Positions 29,755 to 38,757 of a DNA stretch of 64,000 bases are shown here, in pieces. The DNA is taken from the NCBI RefSeq assembly GCF_004028635.1, contig NZ_RQJW01000009.1:62001-126000 (forward strand). Reading direction: 5' to 3'. A program made the position numbers and the translations under genes. The notes under the pieces are model-generated. The model was not told the origin of the DNA. It saw only the letters and a list, made by a program, of their open reading frames with translations, and did not search any database. The stretch comes from Streptomyces cyaneus (lineage in GTDB: Bacteria; Actinomycetota; Actinomycetes; Streptomycetales; Streptomycetaceae). The first letter of the stretch is position 1, and each line of letters begins with the position of its first letter.

Positions 29755-31302
29755 TCAGGAGCAGACGGTGCCCGCCGCCGGCACCTTCCCGTCCAGCAGA
29801 TAACCGTTCACCGCGTCCTGCACGCACTTGTTCTTGCTGTTGTACGCGCCGTGTCCCTGCCCCTTGTACGTCAGCTCGACGCCCACCCCCTTGCCCAGCG
29901 CCTGGACCATCCTCCGGGCGCCCTCGTACGGTGTGGCCGGGTCGCCCGTGTTGCCCACGACGAGGATCGGCGCCGAGCCCGGTGCGCTGACGTCGGGACG
30001 GTCGGCGGCGCCCGCCACGGGCCAGTCGGTGCAGCTGAGCATGGTCCAGGCCAGGGCGTCGCCGAACAGGTTCGAGGCGGCCCGGAACTCGGGCAGTCTC
30101 TGCTCCACGTACTCGGCTGTGTAGCGGGGCTTTTCGTCTGCGCAGTTGATCGACACGTTGGCCGGGATGATGTTGCTGTACTCGCCGTTCTCGCGGCGTC
30201 CGTTCGCCGAGTCGGCCAGCATCGACAGAATCGTGCCGTCACCGTCGTACGCCTGCACCAGGCCCTGAGTGAGGTACTCCCAGAAGTCCTTCGAGTACAG
30301 CGCCTCCAGGATGCCGGAGGTCGCGGCGGTCTCGGTCAGCTCGCGCGGGAAGACGCCTGGGATCGGCTTGCTGTCGAGATCCTTCAGCAGCTTGGCGATG
30401 CGTTCCTTGACGTCCGCGGCGGTGGCCCCGATCGGGCAGCCCTCGGCCTTGGAGGCGCAGTCCTCGGCGAAGTTGTCGAGCGCGAGCTGGAACCCCGCGG
30501 CCTGCCCGAGCGCGTTCTGCTCGGGGGTGTGCGTCGGGTCGACCACCGCGTCGAAGACGGCGCGTCCCACGTTCTTGGGGAACAAGTGGGCGTAGACGCC
30601 GCCGAGTTCGGTGCCGTAGGAGATGCCGAAGTAGTGCAGCTTGTCGTCGCCGAGGACCTGACGCATCAGGTCGAGGTCGCGGGCCGCGTCGGTGGTGCGC
30701 ACATGCGGCAGCATCCGCTCGGAGTTCTCCTCGCACGCCGCGTTGAACTCCTTGGTGGTGTTCAGCAGTTCGGTCCGCTCGGCGGCGTCGTCCGGGGTCG
30801 CGTCCTGCTGGAAGTGGGCGTCGAGCTGTTGGTCGTTCTCGCACAGGACGGGCGCGCTGCGGCCGACGCCTCGCGGGTCGAAGCTCACCAGGTCGTAGCG
30901 AGTGCGCAACTTCTCATAGGTCGGGCCGAAGGAGGGCAGAGTGGTGACGCCCGAGCTCCCCGGGCCGCCGAAGTTGAAGATCAGGGAGCCGATGCGGCTG
31001 CTGTCGTCCCCGCTCGGCCTGGCGCGGATCAGAGCGAGTTCGATGGTGTCGCCCTTGGGCTCGTTCCAGTCGCGCGGTGCCTTCATCTTGGCGCACTGCC
31101 ATCCGCCGCCGCCCGGCAGAGGTGACGGGCTGCCTCCGCCGCCCTGCGCCTGGGAGGGGCTCGGGCAGTCCTTCCAGCTCAGCTCCTGGGCCGTCAGATC
31201 CTCGTCCCCGGAGTCGTCGTCGCTGCAGCCCGCCAGCAGGGCGGACACCAGCAGGGCCGTGGCGGTCAGGGCAGCTGCACGCAGCCGGGGAGGGTTCGGC
31301 AT
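29755..31302 (-). CDS. Secreted lipoprotein peptidase, S33 / TAP-like alpha-beta hydrolase (2)
   Basis: 515 residues and a paralogue of the downstream gene. Lipobox LAGC (Cys26), NFGGPGSSG, FDPRGVGRS, GISYGTE, GNTGDPATPYEG and GQGHGAYN. It has extra Cys pairs (CASKAEGC) absent from the first copy. A stretch of about 60 bp around the nucleophile is identical between the two genes at DNA level, suggesting recent conversion. ATG at 31302 follows GGATGGGACC. The 135-bp gap between the genes shows no terminator hairpin, so they may share a transcript. Confidence 0.92.
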   Translation of the reverse strand: MPNPPRLRAAALTATALLVSALLAGCSDDDSGDEDLTAQELSWKDCPSPSQAQGGGGSPSPLPGGGGWQCAKMKAPRDWNEPKGDTIELALIRARPSGDDSSRIGSLIFNFGGPGSSGVTTLPSFGPTYEKLRTRYDLVSFDPRGVGRSAPVLCENDQQLDAHFQQDATPDDAAERTELLNTTKEFNAACEENSERMLPHVRTTDAARDLDLMRQVLGDDKLHYFGISYGTELGGVYAHLFPKNVGRAVFDAVVDPTHTPEQNALGQAAGFQLALDNFAEDCASKAEGCPIGATAADVKERIAKLLKDLDSKPIPGVFPRELTETAATSGILEALYSKDFWEYLTQGLVQAYDGDGTILSMLADSANGRRENGEYSNIIPANVSINCADEKPRYTAEYVEQRLPEFRAASNLFGDALAWTMLSCTDWPVAGAADRPDVSAPGSAPILVVGNTGDPATPYEGARRMVQALGKGVGVELTYKGQGHGAYNSKNKCVQDAVNGYLLDGKVPAAGTVCS

Positions 31303-31347
31303 GGTCCCATCCTGCGGTCGTACGCGGTGGGGCGCTCGGGGCGCGAG

Positions 31348-31482
31348 CCGTACGAGGGATCGCGCCGTACAAGGGATCGCGGCGCCTCACCTGTCCGTTG
31401 CCTCTTGCAACGTACGGCGCCCTGCTCCTCACACGACAAGGCCTCCCGCACGACAAGGCCTCCCGCACGACGGGGCATCCCG
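31348..31482. repeat. Two unrelated 17-bp tandem repeats upstream of peptidase 2
   Basis: CCGTACRAGGGATCGCG occurs at 31348 and 31365, and CACGACAAGGCCTCCCG at 31432 and 31449, with a degenerate third copy at 31466. Both arrays have exact 17-bp period in the 205-bp gap. Confidence 0.8.
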
Positions 31483-31507
31483 GCCCTCCGTACGCCGCCG
31501 CCTCGCG

Positions 31508-34303
31508 CTACAGCGCGCCCTTGCGTGTCAGGTGATTGAAGGCCAGCCAGCCCGGCAGCACCGGCAGCCACAGCGTCAGCATCCGGAAGAGCAGCACCGA
31601 GGGAGCGGCGACCTCGCTGGGCAGGCCCACGGCGATCAGGCCGACGGTCAGGGTCACATCCACGGCGCCCACGCCGCCCGGGGTGGGCGCCGCCGAGCCG
31701 AGCGCGTTGCCGGCGAGGAAGACGACGGCCACGCTGGCGATGCTGAGGGAGGTTCCCTGGCTGCCGAACGCCCGGATCGACGCGTCCAGGCACATCACGA
31801 AGCAGGCGGTCAGCAGCAGCATGCCGCCGATACCGGTGACCAGCTTCTGCGGCCGCTGCAGCACATCGAGCATGCGCGGCACGACACCCGCGAACAGCGA
31901 CCTCACGCGCGTGACGACGAATTTCCGCAGGAACGGCACCGAGGTCACCACGAGCACCAGCACCGCCACCGTCAGCAGGCCCGCGATGACGGTCCGGGAC
32001 GGCGACAGCGACGGCGTCTTCTCGGTTCCGGTCAGATAGCCGAAGGACAGCAGCATCAGGATGTGGCAGCCGAGCCCGAACAGCTGCGACGCGCCGACGC
32101 TCGCCACCGCGAGCCCCGGCCGCACTCCCGCGCGCTGCAGGAAGCGCGTGTTGAGGGCGACCCCGCCGACCGCGGCCGGCGCGACGATCTTCACGAACGA
32201 CCCGGCGACCTGCGCCGCCACGGTCCGCCGGAACGGCACCCGCTCGGGCACGAACCCGAGCAGGGCCATCGCCGCCGCGAAGTAGCTGGCCGCCGAGAAC
32301 AGCACTGCCGCGGCCACCCAGCCCCACTTGGCATTGGCGATGAGCGGCCCGAACTCGATGTGGGTGAGCTGCGTCAGAAGGAAGTACGCGGCGATGGCAC
32401 CGGCGATGAAACTGATCAGCGTGCGCGGCCGCACCCGCTCCAGGCGGGCCGGCTCGACCGGCGCCTGCGGCCTGATCCGCAGCACCTCATGGCGGATCTG
32501 CGTGAGCAGATCCTCCTCACGTGCCTCGTCCAAGGCCTCGTCGATGGCCCGCTTCTCGGCCCGCGCCTGCGCCCGTACGGTCTTCTTGTCCGGCTTGTCC
32601 AGTACGGCCTCGGTGTCGCCCGTGGCCTCCTCGCTGCGGGCGTGCTTGGCGTGCCGGGACGCCTCCAGCACCGCCTCCCGCTCGCGCTGGGCCCGTTCCC
32701 GGGCGAGTCTGCGCAGCGTCGCGCGCGTGGAGCGGCTCAGCGCGATGGGCTGCAGCATCGGCAGACAGTCGGCCACGGCGTCGGGGCCGAGCACACTTAC
32801 CGCCGTTGCCACCGCGCGCTCGGCGCCCACCCGGAGGCCGAGCGTCACCAGCAGCTGGGAGATGTCCATGCGCAGCAGCAGATTGTTGGCCGCGATCTCA
32901 CCGATGCGCAGGTCGGTGATGATCACCTTGCCGGAACGATCCACCAGAATCGCGTCACCCACCAGCCTGCGGTGCGCGATACGCCGGGACTGCAGCGCCT
33001 TGACCTGGAGCCAGGTGCCGCGCAGCAGCTCGTCGGTGATCTCCTTGTCCGAGAGCGAGTCCAGGGTGTGCCCGCCGGTGTGCTCGTAGACGAGCATCAC
33101 GGCGTCCGGGCCGAGCTCGGAGGTGGCGATCAGCTTGGGCGCGTTGGCACCGGCCGCGATGGCCGCGTAGGCGAGCAGCGCCTCCTGCTCCAGGGCCTGG
33201 CGCAGCGACTGGAGGCTGCTTCGGGTGGCGAAGCCGCGCAACGTCAGATTGCGCCACGCGCGATAGAAGAAGCCCTGCGCCTGCTGCTCACGGTCGACCA
33301 CCGTCACATCCAGCGGCGGACCTTCTTCGAGCGTGACGAAGTAGCGCCGGCCTCGGTCGCCGGTCTCCTGTGCGTCGGAGGCCTCCTCGCGGGCCGCGCT
33401 CACCGGGCGGAAGCCGACGTGCCTGAGGCCCGCCATCAGGGTCCGTCCGGTGGGGCGGACGTTGGGCGAGCCGACCGCGTACAGCGTGCCGTAGGCGACG
33501 GTCCAGCCGATCAGCAGCGTCAGGAGGATCGAGAACGGCGTGGTGTAGCCGGTGACCAGCATGGAGAAGGCGTACAGGACCAGGACCGCCCAGAGGACCG
33601 CACGCCAGCGCGGTCTGCGGGACATGCCCACGGCGGTCATGTACGCGATGACCGGCGCGAGATAGCCGTGCACCGGGTCGGTGAGGGAGCCGACGTCTCC
33701 GGGCGACGGCTGGGTGAGGGCGTCCCGGATGGACTCGGGGGCGGCCCGCGCGACCCACAGGTCGGTGGCGAGTGTCACACCGTGCGCGAGGACGGCCGCG
33801 AGGACGCCGTCGGCGATACGCAGCCCGTCCCGCTTGATCAGCCGCTCGATCGCGAAGGCGACGGGCACCAGCAGGATCGCGATGCTGGACACCAGCCCGG
33901 CCATCTTGCTGAACACGTCGGGCGCCTGCCCGGTGCCCTTGTTGATGTCCTGCTCAAGTCCTGATGTGGTGCCGTGTGCGAACGCGGCGATCGCGAGCAG
34001 CAGGGCGATCCCCAGCACGCCCACGAGCAGTCGCATGAGGTCGGACGGACGGTGCACGCGCGCGGGGAGCAGCGGTTCGTCGCCCTCGACCTCGTCGACG
34101 TGCACCTCGTCCAGGTCGTACGGCACCTTCCCCTCGATGGCCTTGCGTCCGGCGTCGTTCGCGTCCGCGCCCTTCTTGACCTCGTCCTTCTTGCCGCTGT
34201 CGCTCTCGCCGGGGTCCTTCTTGCCGGCGTTCGCGGTGTCCGGGCGCGACGAAGCGTCAGAGGTGCTCGCCGCGTCCTCCGGGTGCACACCCTGTTGCTT
34301 CAT
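31508..34303 (-). CDS. Kinase-like / lysylphosphatidylglycerol-synthase-type flippase fusion
   Basis: 931 residues. An acidic, disordered N-terminus (1-75) is followed by membrane helices (~85-300). A cytoplasmic kinase-like domain (~340-590) has VMLVYEHTGGHTLDSL, HRRLVGDAILVDRSGKVIITDL (catalytic-loop and DFG-like positions). A charged linker follows (KHARSEEATGD, KKTVRAQARAEKRA). The C-terminal (~640-931) LPG_synthase_TM-type domain has about eight helices (AAPAAVGGVALNTRFLQRAG, PTPGGVGAVD). Likely a lipid or glycan flippase with a regulatory kinase-like module. ATG at 34303 has a weak RBS; GTG 34327 is possible. Confidence 0.82.
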   Translation of the reverse strand: MKQQGVHPEDAASTSDASSRPDTANAGKKDPGESDSGKKDEVKKGADANDAGRKAIEGKVPYDLDEVHVDEVEGDEPLLPARVHRPSDLMRLLVGVLGIALLLAIAAFAHGTTSGLEQDINKGTGQAPDVFSKMAGLVSSIAILLVPVAFAIERLIKRDGLRIADGVLAAVLAHGVTLATDLWVARAAPESIRDALTQPSPGDVGSLTDPVHGYLAPVIAYMTAVGMSRRPRWRAVLWAVLVLYAFSMLVTGYTTPFSILLTLLIGWTVAYGTLYAVGSPNVRPTGRTLMAGLRHVGFRPVSAAREEASDAQETGDRGRRYFVTLEEGPPLDVTVVDREQQAQGFFYRAWRNLTLRGFATRSSLQSLRQALEQEALLAYAAIAAGANAPKLIATSELGPDAVMLVYEHTGGHTLDSLSDKEITDELLRGTWLQVKALQSRRIAHRRLVGDAILVDRSGKVIITDLRIGEIAANNLLLRMDISQLLVTLGLRVGAERAVATAVSVLGPDAVADCLPMLQPIALSRSTRATLRRLARERAQREREAVLEASRHAKHARSEEATGDTEAVLDKPDKKTVRAQARAEKRAIDEALDEAREEDLLTQIRHEVLRIRPQAPVEPARLERVRPRTLISFIAGAIAAYFLLTQLTHIEFGPLIANAKWGWVAAAVLFSAASYFAAAMALLGFVPERVPFRRTVAAQVAGSFVKIVAPAAVGGVALNTRFLQRAGVRPGLAVASVGASQLFGLGCHILMLLSFGYLTGTEKTPSLSPSRTVIAGLLTVAVLVLVVTSVPFLRKFVVTRVRSLFAGVVPRMLDVLQRPQKLVTGIGGMLLLTACFVMCLDASIRAFGSQGTSLSIASVAVVFLAGNALGSAAPTPGGVGAVDVTLTVGLIAVGLPSEVAAPSVLLFRMLTLWLPVLPGWLAFNHLTRKGAL

Positions 34304-34489
34304 CGTCTCTTCTTGGTCTCGTATCACCAGTCACCGCCCGCACGATGGTGGCATGCCCCACCGACACACGGGGGCATCAGGGTGCAAATGCGGGGGCGCA
34401 CAGTCTGCCCGAAGCGCCGCTCCGGGGCGAGGCATACGCACAGTGGCGAGCACGTCACATTGTCGGTGGGGTGGGGCAGGATGGGCCGG

Positions 34490-34897
34490 ATGAGCGAGGA
34501 GAGCCTTCCGCACGACGCCCGCCTGGAGTACGACGACGCCCACCCGGAGTCCGCCGACGCGCTGCCGGAGTACGCCGAGCGGGTCCTCGAGGTCGCCGAG
34601 CTGATTCCGCCGGGCCGCGTCATGACGTACGGGGACGTCGCGGAGTGGCTGGAGGAGGGCGGGCCCCGGCAGGTCGGTCGGGTGATGGCCCTCTACGGGG
34701 GAGCCGTCCCGTGGTGGCGGGTGGTCCGCGCGGACGGGGTCCTGCTGCCGGGCCACGAGCTGAGAGCGCTGGAGCACTACCGCGCCGAGGGCACGCCCTT
34801 GAAGGAGGCGAGCAGGGCCGCCGAGGGCCACGTGCCGCGCCTCGACATGAGGCGGGCGCGCTGGGACGGCGGCGAACGCGCACAGGGTCACACCTGA
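34490..34897 (+). CDS. Alkyltransferase-like (ATL) protein, MGMT fold without catalytic Cys
   Basis: 135 residues. The MGMT DNA-binding domain is clear: VAELIPPGRVMTYGDVAEWL, GPRQVGRVM, then VPWWRVVRADG. O6-alkylguanine transferases have PCHRV at that point; here the Cys is Trp, as in ATL proteins that bind O6-alkylguanine and hand lesions to nucleotide excision repair. An acidic 30-residue N-terminal extension precedes the fold. Start at 34490; the in-frame ATG at 34481 is equally possible. Followed by the adnAB recombination genes. Confidence 0.88.
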   Translation: MSEESLPHDARLEYDDAHPESADALPEYAERVLEVAELIPPGRVMTYGDVAEWLEEGGPRQVGRVMALYGGAVPWWRVVRADGVLLPGHELRALEHYRAEGTPLKEASRAAEGHVPRLDMRRARWDGGERAQGHT

Positions 34898-35208
34898 CAG
34901 CTTCCGCCATCGGACGGGCCGCTGTGTGACCTGTGATCCGTACGGGGGACAGGGGGCACGTTCGTGGCATGACGTACGTTCGTGAGTCGAGGGACGCATG
35001 TGCCACAAGTGAACTGAGGGATGAATCGGAAGCCCTGCTTCCGCACCACCCCTCGGCGTAGCGTCGGCTGCGCGTGTCTCCCTCACCCCGCGGCCACCGC
35101 CCTCCACACGCGAGGGGCGGCCCGCCCGCCACCCGACCACGACCCCTCGACGACGGCGCTCCGCGCCGGCAATGACCACTTGCACACCCACCAGGACCGG
35201 CGAACCAC
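34898..35208 (+). promoter_or_regulatory. Promoter/leader region of adnA
   Basis: 311 bp without a gene. ACGTTCGTG occurs twice 18 bp apart (34958 and 34976). A CGGAAGC-CCT-GCTTCCG hairpin lies at 35027-35043. The GTTCG-containing repeats recall half of an actinobacterial LexA box but no full palindrome is present. Confidence 0.4.
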
Positions 35209-38200
35209 GTGAGCTCCTCTTTCTCCACCAGGCGCCTGCCGCACCCCCAGGTGCGACAGGGGACCCGTGGCGCTTACCGGCTGGTGCGTACCCCTGTCGT
35301 TCAGGCGGCTCCCCCTCTTCTGGACGCCGCACAGCGCGCCGTGGTTGACCACGCGACCGGCCCATTGCTCGTTCTCGCAGGTCCGGGCACCGGCAAGACC
35401 ACCACGCTCGTCGAGTCGGTGGCGTCCCGCATCGCCCGCGGCGGGGACCCCGAGCGCATTCTGGTGCTGACGTTCAGCCGCAAGGCCGCCGTCGAACTGC
35501 GCGACCGTATGGCGCTGCGCATAGGAGCGGCACGCGCGCCTCAGGCGACCACGTTCCACTCGTTCTGCTACGCCCTGGTCCGTGCCCACCAGGACAGCGA
35601 CCTGTTCGTGGAGCCGCTGCGGCTGCTGTCCGGCCCCGAGCAGGACGTGACCGTACGGGAGCTGCTCGCGGGCCAGCCGGACCTTGAGCGGCTCGGACTC
35701 GCGCATGTGCGCTGGCCGGACGAACTGCGCGCCTGCCTGACCACCCGCGGCTTCGCCGACGAGGTCCGCGCCGTCCTCGCCCGCAGCCGCGAACTGGGCC
35801 TCGGCCCCGACGCCCTGGACGCCTTCGCCCGCCGCATCGGCCGCCCCGACTGGCGCGCCGCGGCCTCCTTCCTCGCCGAGTACCTCGACGTGCTCGACAT
35901 GCAGGGCGTGCTCGACTACGCCGAACTGGTCCACCGCGCGGTGCTCCTCGCCCGCCGTCCCGAGGCCGCCCAACGGCTCGCCGCGCAGTACGACGCCGTG
36001 TACGTCGACGAGTACCAGGACACCGATCCGGCCCAGGTACGGCTGCTGCACGCCCTCGCCGGCGGCGGCCGCACCCTCGTCGCCTTCGGCGACCCCGACC
36101 AGTCGATCTACGCCTTCCGGGGCGCCGACGTGAACGGCATCCTGGAGTTCCCGCACGCCTTCCCGCGCGCGGACGGCCGCCCCGCCCCCGTCGAGGTCCT
36201 GCGCACCTCCCGCCGCTCCGGCGCCGCCCTGCTGACCGCGACCCGCCTGCTCACCCAGCGCATGCCGCTCACCCGGCTACCGGCGGAGAAGGTACGCGCC
36301 CACCGCGAGCTCGCTCCTGTCCGCGAGGGCGGCCGCGTCGAGGTCTTCACGTACCCGACGCCCGGCACCGAGCTGGACAACATCGCCGACATCCTGCGCA
36401 GGGCGCACCTGGAGGACGGCGTGCCCTGGGGCGAGATGGCCGTCCTGGTGCGTGCGGGGTCGCGAACGATCCCGACGGTGCGCCGGGCGCTCACTGCCGC
36501 CGGAGTGCCCTTGGACATCGACGGCGACGACCTGCCACTGCGGCACGAGCCGGCGGTGGCACCGCTGCTGACAGCGCTGCGGGCAGTGGCCACGGCGGAG
36601 GCGCAGCCTGCGCGGGGCGGCGGTGACGTACGTGCCGGGGACGCGGCCGAAGCTGACGTACGTGCCGAGGGAGGGGCCGAAGCCGAGTACGACGCCTTGG
36701 CCGACCGGCCCGAACCGGAGGGCGATGCCTCGGCCGGCCGGCCCGACGCCGGTGCCTCCTGGCTCGACACCGAGACCGCCCTCACCCTGCTCGCCTCCCC
36801 CCTCGCCGGCATGGACGCCGCCGACCTGCGCCGTCTCGGGCGGGCCCTGCGCGACGAGGAGCGGGCCGCGGGCAACCCCTTGCCGCCGCCCTCGGACGAG
36901 TTGCTCGCCCGGGCGCTGGCCGAGCCGGAGCGGCTGGCGGTGCACGACCCCACGTACGCGCGTGGCGCCCAGCGGCTCGGCGCGCTGCTCGGCAAGGCCC
37001 GTGCGCGCCTCGCGGGCGGCGGTACGGCCGAGGAGGCGCTGTGGGACCTGTGGGAGGGCACGCCGTGGCCCACGCGTCTGGAGCGGACCGCCCGCCGCGG
37101 CGGCGCGGCCGGACGCAACGCCGACCGTGACCTCGACGCCGTATGCGCACTGTTCGCGACCGCGGCCCGCGCGGAGGAGCGCACCGGCGGCCGGGGCACC
37201 CTGAACTTCCTGGCGGAGATCGAGGCCGAGGACATCGCCGCCGACACCCTCACGCGGCGTGCCGTACGCCCCGATGCCGTGCGCCTGATGACCGCGCACC
37301 GCTCCAAGGGGCTGGAATGGCGCCTGGTCGTCGTCGCGGGCGTCCAGGAGGGCCTGTGGCCGGACCTGCGCCGCCGCGGCTCCCTCCTGGAAGCCGACCG
37401 CATCGGCCGCGACGGGCTCGCCGAACCGCTCACCCCAGGGGCGCTGCTGGCGGAGGAACGCCGCCTGTTCTACGTCGCCGCCACACGCGCGCGTGAACGC
37501 CTCGTCGTCACGGCGGTGAAGGCCCCGGCCGACGACGGCGACCAGCCCTCCCGCTTCCTGACCGAACTCGGCGTCGAGCCGAGGGACGTGACGGGCCGCC
37601 CGCGCCGCCCACTGGCCGTCGCCGCGCTCGTCGCCGAACTCCGGGCGACGACGGTCGACCCGCACGCGTCGGACACCCTCAGGGAGGCCGCCGCCCGCCG
37701 ACTGGCCCGGCTCGCCGCGCTCGCCGACGAGGAGGGCCGCCCGCTGGTGCCGTCCGCGCACCCCTACCGCTGGTGGGGCATGTTCGAGCCGACCGAGTCC
37801 AAGGTGCCGCTGCGCAACCGCGACCAGCCCGTCGTGCTGTCCGGAAGCGCCCTCGACCAGCTCGCCAACACCTGCGCCCTGCAGTGGTTCCTGGGCCGCG
37901 AGGTGAAGGCCGACGCACCCGCGACCGCCGCCCAGGGCTTCGGCAACGTGGTGCACGTCCTCGCCGACGAGGTCGCCTCCGGACACACCCCGGCCGACCT
38001 CGCCGTCCTCATGGAGCGCCTCGACTCCGTGTGGAACGCGCTGGCCTTCGACGCGCCGTGGAAGTCGGCGCAGGAGAAGGACAACGCGCGCGTGGCGCTC
38101 GAACGCTTCCTGAAGTGGCATGTGATGGACCGCGCGGGGCGTACGCCAGTGGCGAGCGAGCACGACTTCGACGTCACCCTCGAAGCGGGCGACGTCGAGG

Positions 38201-38643
38201 TCCGCATCCGCGGCCAGATGGACCGCGTCGAGGCCGACGGCGAAGGACGGGCCTACGTCGTCGACTTCAAGACAGGCAAACAGGCACCCAGCGCCGCCGA
38301 GGTGGCCCGCCACCCACAGCTCGCCGTCTACCAGCTCGCCGTCCGCGAGGGCGCCGTCGACGAGGCCTTCGACGGAGTACGCCCCGAGCCGGGCGGCGCC
38401 GAACTCGTCCAGCTGCGTCAGGGCGCCGCCAAGCGGGACGGCGGCGAGACGCTGCCCAAGGTGCAGGGGCAGGAGGCCCTGGACGGCGGCCCCGAGGGGG
38501 AGTGGGTCGGCGATCTGTTGGCCACGGCGGCGGGCAAGGTCCTCGACGAGCGATTCACACCCACATCCGGACAACACTGCACGCACTGCGCGTTCCGGGC
38601 ATCGTGCAGTGCGCGGCCCGAAGGGCGGCACGTGGTCGAGTAA
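35209..38643 (+). CDS. adnA: AdnA-type helicase-nuclease subunit (UvrD-like plus RecB-like nuclease)
   Basis: 1144 residues. SF1 helicase: GPGTGKT (58-64), LTFSRKAA, Walker B VDEYQDTDP (~265), GDPDQSIYAFRGAD, LMTAHRSKGLEW, YVAATRARERL. The C-terminal nuclease domain has VVDFKTGK (~1017-1024), with one Cys in NTCALQWFLG and CTHCAFRASC at the end, the four-Cys iron-sulfur staple of AddAB/AdnAB-type nucleases. Works with AdnB to resect DNA double-strand breaks. A variable insert (~465-520, QPARGGGDVRAGDAAEA) splits the helicase. GTG start. Confidence 0.92.
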   Translation: MSSSFSTRRLPHPQVRQGTRGAYRLVRTPVVQAAPPLLDAAQRAVVDHATGPLLVLAGPGTGKTTTLVESVASRIARGGDPERILVLTFSRKAAVELRDRMALRIGAARAPQATTFHSFCYALVRAHQDSDLFVEPLRLLSGPEQDVTVRELLAGQPDLERLGLAHVRWPDELRACLTTRGFADEVRAVLARSRELGLGPDALDAFARRIGRPDWRAAASFLAEYLDVLDMQGVLDYAELVHRAVLLARRPEAAQRLAAQYDAVYVDEYQDTDPAQVRLLHALAGGGRTLVAFGDPDQSIYAFRGADVNGILEFPHAFPRADGRPAPVEVLRTSRRSGAALLTATRLLTQRMPLTRLPAEKVRAHRELAPVREGGRVEVFTYPTPGTELDNIADILRRAHLEDGVPWGEMAVLVRAGSRTIPTVRRALTAAGVPLDIDGDDLPLRHEPAVAPLLTALRAVATAEAQPARGGGDVRAGDAAEADVRAEGGAEAEYDALADRPEPEGDASAGRPDAGASWLDTETALTLLASPLAGMDAADLRRLGRALRDEERAAGNPLPPPSDELLARALAEPERLAVHDPTYARGAQRLGALLGKARARLAGGGTAEEALWDLWEGTPWPTRLERTARRGGAAGRNADRDLDAVCALFATAARAEERTGGRGTLNFLAEIEAEDIAADTLTRRAVRPDAVRLMTAHRSKGLEWRLVVVAGVQEGLWPDLRRRGSLLEADRIGRDGLAEPLTPGALLAEERRLFYVAATRARERLVVTAVKAPADDGDQPSRFLTELGVEPRDVTGRPRRPLAVAALVAELRATTVDPHASDTLREAAARRLARLAALADEEGRPLVPSAHPYRWWGMFEPTESKVPLRNRDQPVVLSGSALDQLANTCALQWFLGREVKADAPATAAQGFGNVVHVLADEVASGHTPADLAVLMERLDSVWNALAFDAPWKSAQEKDNARVALERFLKWHVMDRAGRTPVASEHDFDVTLEAGDVEVRIRGQMDRVEADGEGRAYVVDFKTGKQAPSAAEVARHPQLAVYQLAVREGAVDEAFDGVRPEPGGAELVQLRQGAAKRDGGETLPKVQGQEALDGGPEGEWVGDLLATAAGKVLDERFTPTSGQHCTHCAFRASCSARPEGRHVVE

Positions 38644-38744
38644 CGCATCGTCAGTAAGTGGAGTGATCGATCGCACCTCCCGTGCTGACCTGCGGTTCTC
38701 CCGACCCGAGGGCAGATCCGGCATCCACTGTCAGTGCCCGCGGC

Positions 38745-38757
38745 TAGCCTCTCTGAG
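38745..38757 (+). promoter_or_regulatory. Leaderless-type -10 before adnB
   Basis: TAGCCT (38745-38750) lies 7 nt before the GTG start, with no RBS. This suggests adnB has its own promoter in addition to any read-through from adnA (114-bp gap). Confidence 0.45.

Noticed and set aside
34950..34990. LexA-type SOS box before adnA
   Set aside because: GTTCG half-sites are present as direct repeats, but no inverted GAAC-N4-GTTC arrangement is found.
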